From Caulifigura coniformis (GTDB taxonomy: Bacteria; Planctomycetota; Planctomycetia; Planctomycetales; Planctomycetaceae), in contig NZ_CP036271.1 of the NCBI RefSeq assembly GCF_007745175.1, forward strand, positions 1,508,154-1,572,153: a DNA stretch of 64,000 nt. The letters run 5' to 3'. The notes beneath the pieces are model-generated. The model worked only from the letters and a program-made list of their open reading frames with translations, was not told the DNA's origin and did no database searches. Positions within the stretch are counted from its first letter, which is position 1. Each line of letters opens with the position of its first letter. Positions 63,226 through 64,000 of the stretch are shown piece after piece. Made by a program: the position numbers and the translations under genes.

Positions 63226-64000
63226 ATGTTCATGCCCCCGCTTGCTGAACTGAATCTGCAGGAAACCTACGCCGCGCCCCCCGGAGGCGCCTGGCTCGAG
63301 CTGACAGGCGCGCGCCAGAACAACCTCAAGAATGTTCACCTCCGGCTGCCCCTGGGCACGCTGACGGCAGTCACTGGAGTCTCCGGCTCCGGAAAAAGCT
63401 CGCTCGTTCTCGAAACCCTCGCCCGCGCCGTCGCCAAACACCTGCACCGCACCGGCGAACAGCCCGGGCCGTTCGAGAAACTGATCGGCGTCGAGCACGT
63501 CAACAAGATCGTGATGGTCGACCAGGCCCCCCTCGGGTCGACGCCCGCGTCCAACCCCGCCACCTACACCGGCGTCTTCGACCAGATCCGCGAGCTGTTC
63601 TCGCGCATGCCGGACGCCAAGATCCGCGGCTATCGCCCGGCCCGCTTCAGCTTCAACCGCCCCGGCGGCCGCTGCGAAGACTGCGAGGGACTTGGCCAGA
63701 AGAAAATCGAGATGCACTTCCTCCCTGACGTGTGGGTCGAGTGCATCACCTGCCGTGGACAGCGATTCAACCAGGAAACGCTCGCCGTCAAGTACCGCAA
63801 CCGCTCGATCGCCGACGTCCTCGACATGTCGATCGGGCAGGCGCTCGAACTGTTCGACAACATCCCGAAGATCCGGGCCCCGCTGGCCACACTCGTCGCG
63901 ATCGGCCTCGACTACCTCACGCTCGGACAGTCGGCCCCCACGCTCTCCGGCGGCGAAGCCCAGCGCGTGAAGCTGGCGGCCGAATTGTGCAAACCCGACA
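63226..64000 (+). CDS. UvrA-type ABC ATPase, protein starting at the second-half nucleotide-binding domain (3' end outside window)
   Basis: The visible 258 codons match the C-terminal half of Uvr[20 protein letters not shown], Walker A GVSGSGKS (51-58 from ATG 63226), [18 protein letters not shown], and a zinc ribbon CEDC...CITC, ending at [15 protein letters not shown] just before the window end. A normal UvrA has another nucleotide-binding half of about 550 residues in front; here the upstream gene is a methyltransferase, so this protein starts directly with the second half. It may be a stand-alone half-UvrA or the first half of a duplicated protein. ATG at 63226 or 63232 starts it. Excision-repair DNA damage recognition is inferred. 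Confidence 0.8.
   Translation, partial: MFMPPLAELNLQETYAAPPGGAWLELTGARQNNLKNVHLRLPLGTLTAVTGVSGSGKSSLVLETLARAVAKHLHRTGEQPGPFEKLIGVEHVNKIVMVDQAPLGSTPASNPATYTGVFDQIRELFSRMPDAKIRGYRPARFSFNRPGGRCEDCEGLGQKKIEMHFLPDVWVECITCRGQRFNQETLAVKYRNRSIADVLDMSIGQALELFDNIPKIRAPLATLVAIGLDYLTLGQSAPTLSGGEAQRVKLAAELCKPD

Overview
The window looks like chromosome from a member of the Planctomycetota. The evidence is very high GC with strong C/G third positions, many planctomycete-type families (BBP7-like beta-barrel, SGNH hydrolase fused to DUF1080, DUF2079, permease fused to a DtxR-like domain), a Rho with a long disordered N-terminus, and Gly- or Pro/Ala-rich inserts in cell-envelope proteins. A genus cannot be fixed from sequence reading alone. 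Start and end are cut inside genes: an aspartate kinase C-terminus at the left edge and a UvrA-type ATPase at the right edge.

Layout. 0-14.9 kb is mostly metabolic and transport: aspartate kinase tail, a LolCDE/MacB-type ABC exporter pair, purC, a sigma-54 activator, a glycosyltransferase, an outer-membrane protein, pyrophosphatase, an AAA ATPase, a NupC-type nucleoside transporter, a DegT aminotransferase and a neutral-ceramidase-like enzyme. 14.9-25.2 kb, all on the minus strand, is a type II secretion/type IV pilus-like pseudopilus block in the order gspG-H-I-J-K-L(PilM/N)-M(PilO-like), with 4-base overlaps G(H)IJK-wise, followed by an ABC ATPase. Its J protein carries a huge glycine-rich insert and its M protein a cadherin/Ig-like tail. 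The ATPase (gspE-like) and a secretin-N0-like protein lie apart at 51-53.5 kb.

25.7-39.2 kb holds a GNAT enzyme, a MOSC protein, a PpiD/SurA-like membrane chaperone without a visible parvulin domain, topA, a tam-like methyltransferase, rho, a LigD-type 3'-phosphoesterase domain protein, a frameshifted dual-specificity phosphatase and recA. 39.2-40.06 kb, upstream of recA, is a gene-poor, repeat-dense stretch with two copies of a ~105-118 bp inverted-repeat element and two copies of a 37-bp element (third copy at 16.23 kb) that always ends in a Shine-Dalgarno plus ATG.

40-49.6 kb: small membrane protein, DUF2079 protein, HD hydrolase, lipoprotein, sugar isomerase-like protein, metal ABC permease with a DtxR-like tail, pgk, and a REP-associated tyrosine transposase framed by a near-perfect inverted pair of palindromic repeats. 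49.6-64 kb: cupin, SGNH-DUF1080 hydrolase, secretin-N0-like protein, GspE, a zinc-ribbon protein, an ABC-2 exporter pair, proS, a large carboxypeptidase-regulatory-like repeat protein, a DUF1289 protein, a methyltransferase and the start of a UvrA C-terminal-half protein.

No tRNA, rRNA, CRISPR array, prophage or canonical antiphage operon was seen. The observations most worth following are the repeat elements around recA, the REP/RAYT unit, the secretion proteins with unusual inserts, the phosphatase frameshift, and the UvrA half-protein.
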